Part shown: in pieces, positions 62,401 through 64,000 of the stretch | Numbering within the stretch: position 1 is the first letter of the stretch | Layout: the number at the start of each line of letters is the position of its first letter | NCBI RefSeq assembly: GCF_933775445.1 | Contig: NC_065874.1 | Location: forward strand, 4,669,001-4,733,000 | DNA: 64,000 nucleotides | Direction: 5' to 3' | DNA from: Argentina anserina | Lineage: Eukaryota; Streptophyta; Magnoliopsida; Rosales; Rosaceae | Program-made: the position numbers and the translations under genes | The notes under the pieces: model-generated | Seen by the model: the letters and a program-made list of their open reading frames with translations, nothing else | The model's database searches: none | Told to the model about the DNA's origin: nothing

Positions 62401-63461
62401 TCTGTCTCGGCCTTGAGCTTGTGCATAGGGCCGACGGCATCTTAGTGCATCAGTCAAATTACACGCAGAAGATGCTTCGACGTTTCAATATGGATCTATG
62501 CAGTCCATTGTCTACTCCCATGGTCGTCCGAAGTCTAGATATCAAGAAGGATCCCTTCCGTCCTAAAGAGGATGATGAAGACGTTCTTGGTCTTGAAGTT
62601 CCATACCTTAGTGCGATTGGGGCACTATTGTATCTTGCTCAATGCACTAGACCGGACATATCTTTCGCAGTGAACTTATTGGCTAGATTTAGCTCCGCAC
62701 CCACGCTACGTCATTGGAATGGAATCAAGCATTTGTTTCGATACTTGAAAGGTTCCCTTGACATGGGATTGTTCTACCCCTATTGCAGAGAGAACACCGC
62801 CACGGTATCTCCCCACACCACCGCCGTCGCCGACCCCGGCCTTGCCGCCGTACGCCGCAGCGATGCCGCCGGCCGCCATGGCGTGGAGACCGTGCGCGGT
62901 GCCGAGAGCAGCCACCGGTCCCGTGCAGCTCTTTCCCCCGATGCAAAGACTCCAAACAACTTATTAGTTGGTTATGCCGACGCAGGGTACCTCTCTGACC
63001 CTCACAAGGCTCGTTCTCAAACCGGTTATGTGTTTACCATTGGGAATACGGCGATATCTTGGAGATCCACAAAGCAATCTCTTGTTGCTACTTCTTCGAA
63101 TCACGCGGAGATCATCGCTCTCCATGAAGCAGTGAAAGAATGTGTTTGGCTACGATCACTTGTTCGCCATATTCGTGATTCTTGTGGATTAGTCTCTACA
63201 ACTGATCAACCTACGTGCATTTATGAAGACAATGCTGCTTGCATAGAGCAAACAAAGTTAGGTTTCATCAAGGGAGACAACACCAAGCATATTTCGCCTA
63301 AGTTCTTCTACAACGTTCAACAACAGAAGTTCTTGAATGTTCAGATCAATCAAGTGAGTTCAGAATCCAATGTTGCGGATTTGTTCACCAAGTCTTTGCC
63401 TAAATCTACTTTTGTGAAACATGTGAAGAGCATTGGTATGCGTCGTTTATCGGAACACTAG
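59475..63461 (+). CDS. copia Pol polyprotein (protease, integrase, RT, RNase H)
   Basis: 1328 aa, uninterrupted. Residues 11-14 are DCGT, the aspartic-protease motif, placed almost at the start so the ORF begins with protease. The pre-integrase zinc region (LWHARLGHP at about 150; CKACSLAK at about 247) is split by an insert of about 60 residues. The integrase core has the D, D, E pattern (GDICGPI about 277, RLDNAGEF about 340, NGLAEATIK about 373). RT has KARLVAQGF (about 806) and the catalytic YVDD (about 942). RNase H has GYADAGY (about 1166), SSNHAEIIALHEA and YEDNAACIEQTK (about 1250). A further GC-rich insert separates RT from RNase H (about 1105-1157). The order IN before RT defines Ty1/copia. 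The ATG follows an acceptor-like TTTTGTAG. Confidence 0.96.
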   Translation: MSRGEIECLADCGTTHTVLRHRQLFTDLVFSTSSMTTMIGSKSIIQGRGTASFMLPNGTTLNIVDALYAPKSPRTLLSFKDIRANGFHLDTYVENGEEYLCVTSEKAGHRRILEKMKSLGNGLYLTSIRIFESYAVERNFCDSDSYMLWHARLGHPGRDMMIRILKNSHGHPFFKSRKRLEDHLTRAPHGEAVPTHAPHGEAEHASLGSSTAFMPSVAASPPSQELVMPPVLSHASMAISDAHRSFCKACSLAKFQGSPSFAKASTENIPFLQRIQGDICGPIQPECGPFRYFMVLVDASTRWSHVALLSTRNAAFAKLLAEIIKLRAHHPDYTIKSIRLDNAGEFTSKTFDDYCMSIGIEVEHPVPHVHSQNGLAEATIKRIQLVARAMVMGTNLPVSAWGYAVLHAATLIRFRPAANQAFSAYQMVTGYEPNISHLRIFGCAVYVPITPPLRTKMGPQRRLGIYVGYNSPTIVRYLEPTTGDLFTARFADCHFDETCFPSLGGDGNVIIPNERQELTWCVPTMSHYDPRTAQSELEVQRIIDLQKVADSMPDGFVDIAKVTRSNIPAANVPARLDVPKYGRGRQAPGPSNVGTAPDSGTEADGGTTVRRGVAGAPCGDDAEMARHGAASASAPQRKRGRPINSRDSKPRKKRMTKAQRVINDESPSYEVVSDYSYVHESTQVFPWDAMEPCLMPENNEISVNYTSEQSVRNRATTCIDDVFAYSVALEIISEDDVEPRSVAECERRADWPKWKEAIQAELDSLAKREVFGKVELTPRDVKPVGHKWVFVRKRNEMNEIVRYKARLVAQGFSQRPGIDYEETYSPVMDIITFRYLISLVVSERLNMQLMDVVTAYLYGDLDAEIYMKAPEGLPLPPSSASRPRSAHAVRLRRSLYGLKQSGRMWYNRLHQYLVRRGYKNDELCPCVFIRKTNSGFVIVAVYVDDMNIIGTLDEIEETVSYLKSEFEMKDLGRTKFCLGLELVHRADGILVHQSNYTQKMLRRFNMDLCSPLSTPMVVRSLDIKKDPFRPKEDDEDVLGLEVPYLSAIGALLYLAQCTRPDISFAVNLLARFSSAPTLRHWNGIKHLFRYLKGSLDMGLFYPYCRENTATVSPHTTAVADPGLAAVRRSDAAGRHGVETVRGAESSHRSRAALSPDAKTPNNLLVGYADAGYLSDPHKARSQTGYVFTIGNTAISWRSTKQSLVATSSNHAEIIALHEAVKECVWLRSLVRHIRDSCGLVSTTDQPTCIYEDNAACIEQTKLGFIKGDNTKHISPKFFYNVQQQKFLNVQINQVSSESNVADLFTKSLPKSTFVKHVKSIGMRRLSEH

Positions 63462-63639
63462 AGTTTGGTAGACTTCAGGGGGAGTCTACATCACATGTTA
63501 AGATCCTTAAGTAGTTGGTGCGTTGTGCTCTTTTTCCCTTCGATCAAGCTTTTGTTTTACCCAAGAGGTTTTTGTTTTGCTTGACAAGGTTTTTACCGAG
63601 GCAACGATGTGTGCACCATGCAACCTAAGCATGCGACAC

Positions 63640-63648
63640 AAGGGGGAG
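63640..63648 (+). promoter_or_regulatory. polypurine tract
   Basis: AAGGGGGAG directly before the 3' LTR, the expected primer for plus-strand DNA synthesis. Confidence 0.9.
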
Positions 63649-63833
63649 TGTTCCGGGAGAATTACTATTCTACCCTTGTGTGTGTCTTAGCCTAATAGGT
63701 TTCCTGTTAGGAGATAGATTAGCATCTCCGTAGTAGATTAGGACTCCGAATCCTACGGGATTGTGGTGTTGTAAATGCCTATATATAGGCCCCCATATCA
63801 TTCAATAATATACAAGTAATTCATCCTCAAACA
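63649..63833 (+). repeat. 3' LTR
   Basis: Same length as the 5' LTR, with no difference found on direct reading. Followed by the CATTT target duplication. Confidence 0.95.
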
Positions 63834-64000
63834 CATTTCTATTTTTAGAGTCCCAAATAAGATAATTTATGAAAAAGAATTATGATTTTTCATCTTCATA
63901 CATTCTTAACAAAGAAAATATTCATCTTCTTCAAACACTCAATTCATCATTTTCTCTTATAATATATATATATATATTCTTCATGTTGTTTATTATTTTT

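Larger units (their letters stand above)
56367..63833 (+). mobile_element. intact young Ty1/copia retrotransposon, 7467 bp
   Basis: Two 185-bp LTRs (56367-56551 and 63649-63833) look identical base for base, and CATTT is duplicated on both sides (56362-56366 and 63834-63838). Inside are a GC-rich ATG-free leader, a leader intron candidate, gag (57442-58509), a 965-nt spacer with a poly(A) signal, pol (59475-63461) in copia order (protease, integrase, RT, RNase H), and a polypurine tract AAGGGGGAG (63640-63648). Both ORFs are unbroken, so the copy is recent and plausibly competent. Separate gag and pol ORFs are not the usual single-polyprotein copia layout. Confidence 0.97.

Overview
The window is nuclear DNA from a flowering plant, almost certainly a eudicot. 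Genes have GT-AG introns, intergenic DNA is AT-rich, and transposons of many classes fill the space between genes. The repeat style and the gene set would fit Rosaceae, but that is an impression and was not tested.

Host genes, left to right: plastidial pyruvate dehydrogenase E1 beta (14981-17137, minus, 4 exons); a divergently oriented DUF1365-family gene (18128-20457, plus, 5 exons); two tandem JAZ8-type jasmonate repressors (34430-35495 and 39265-39798, plus, 2 exons each, both 133 aa); a short leucine-rich-repeat gene broken by a one-base frameshift (40194-40764, plus); a glycolate oxidase gene (44377-46801, minus, 11 exons, all catalytic residues present); and a GPI-anchored-type LRR protein of the PII-2 family (49771-51216, minus). 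Their functions are unrelated, apart from the two JAZ paralogues.

Mobile DNA: the right half of a hAT transposon (1-1298), a small hAT-like element (2366-3038), a LINE remnant (4790-5780), Tourist-like elements (9781-10870, 23364-23730), a foldback element inside an old tandem duplication (14067-14775), a decayed minus-strand Ty1/copia element (23977-33323) carrying a nested 2.5-kb hAT element with 505-bp internal repeats (24892-27412), a truncated gypsy-type LTR with its primer-binding site plus a foldback element between the JAZ genes (37010-38161), a 2.6-kb solo LTR of the same family (41183-43758), a 641-bp TIR element (52993-53633), an 834-bp Mutator-like foldback (55225-56058), and an apparently intact, very young Ty1/copia element (56367-63833) with LTRs that look identical and a CATTT target duplication.

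The most interesting object is the young copia element. Its gag and pol are separate ORFs 965 nt apart. Each ATG lies directly behind a TTTTGTAG splice-acceptor-like sequence, a single good donor ends an ATG-free leader, and an AATAAA signal follows gag. This suggests that one donor and two alternative acceptors choose gag or pol. The decayed copia element nearby has the same donor, the same start-codon placement and the same spacer, so the layout looks like a property of the lineage.
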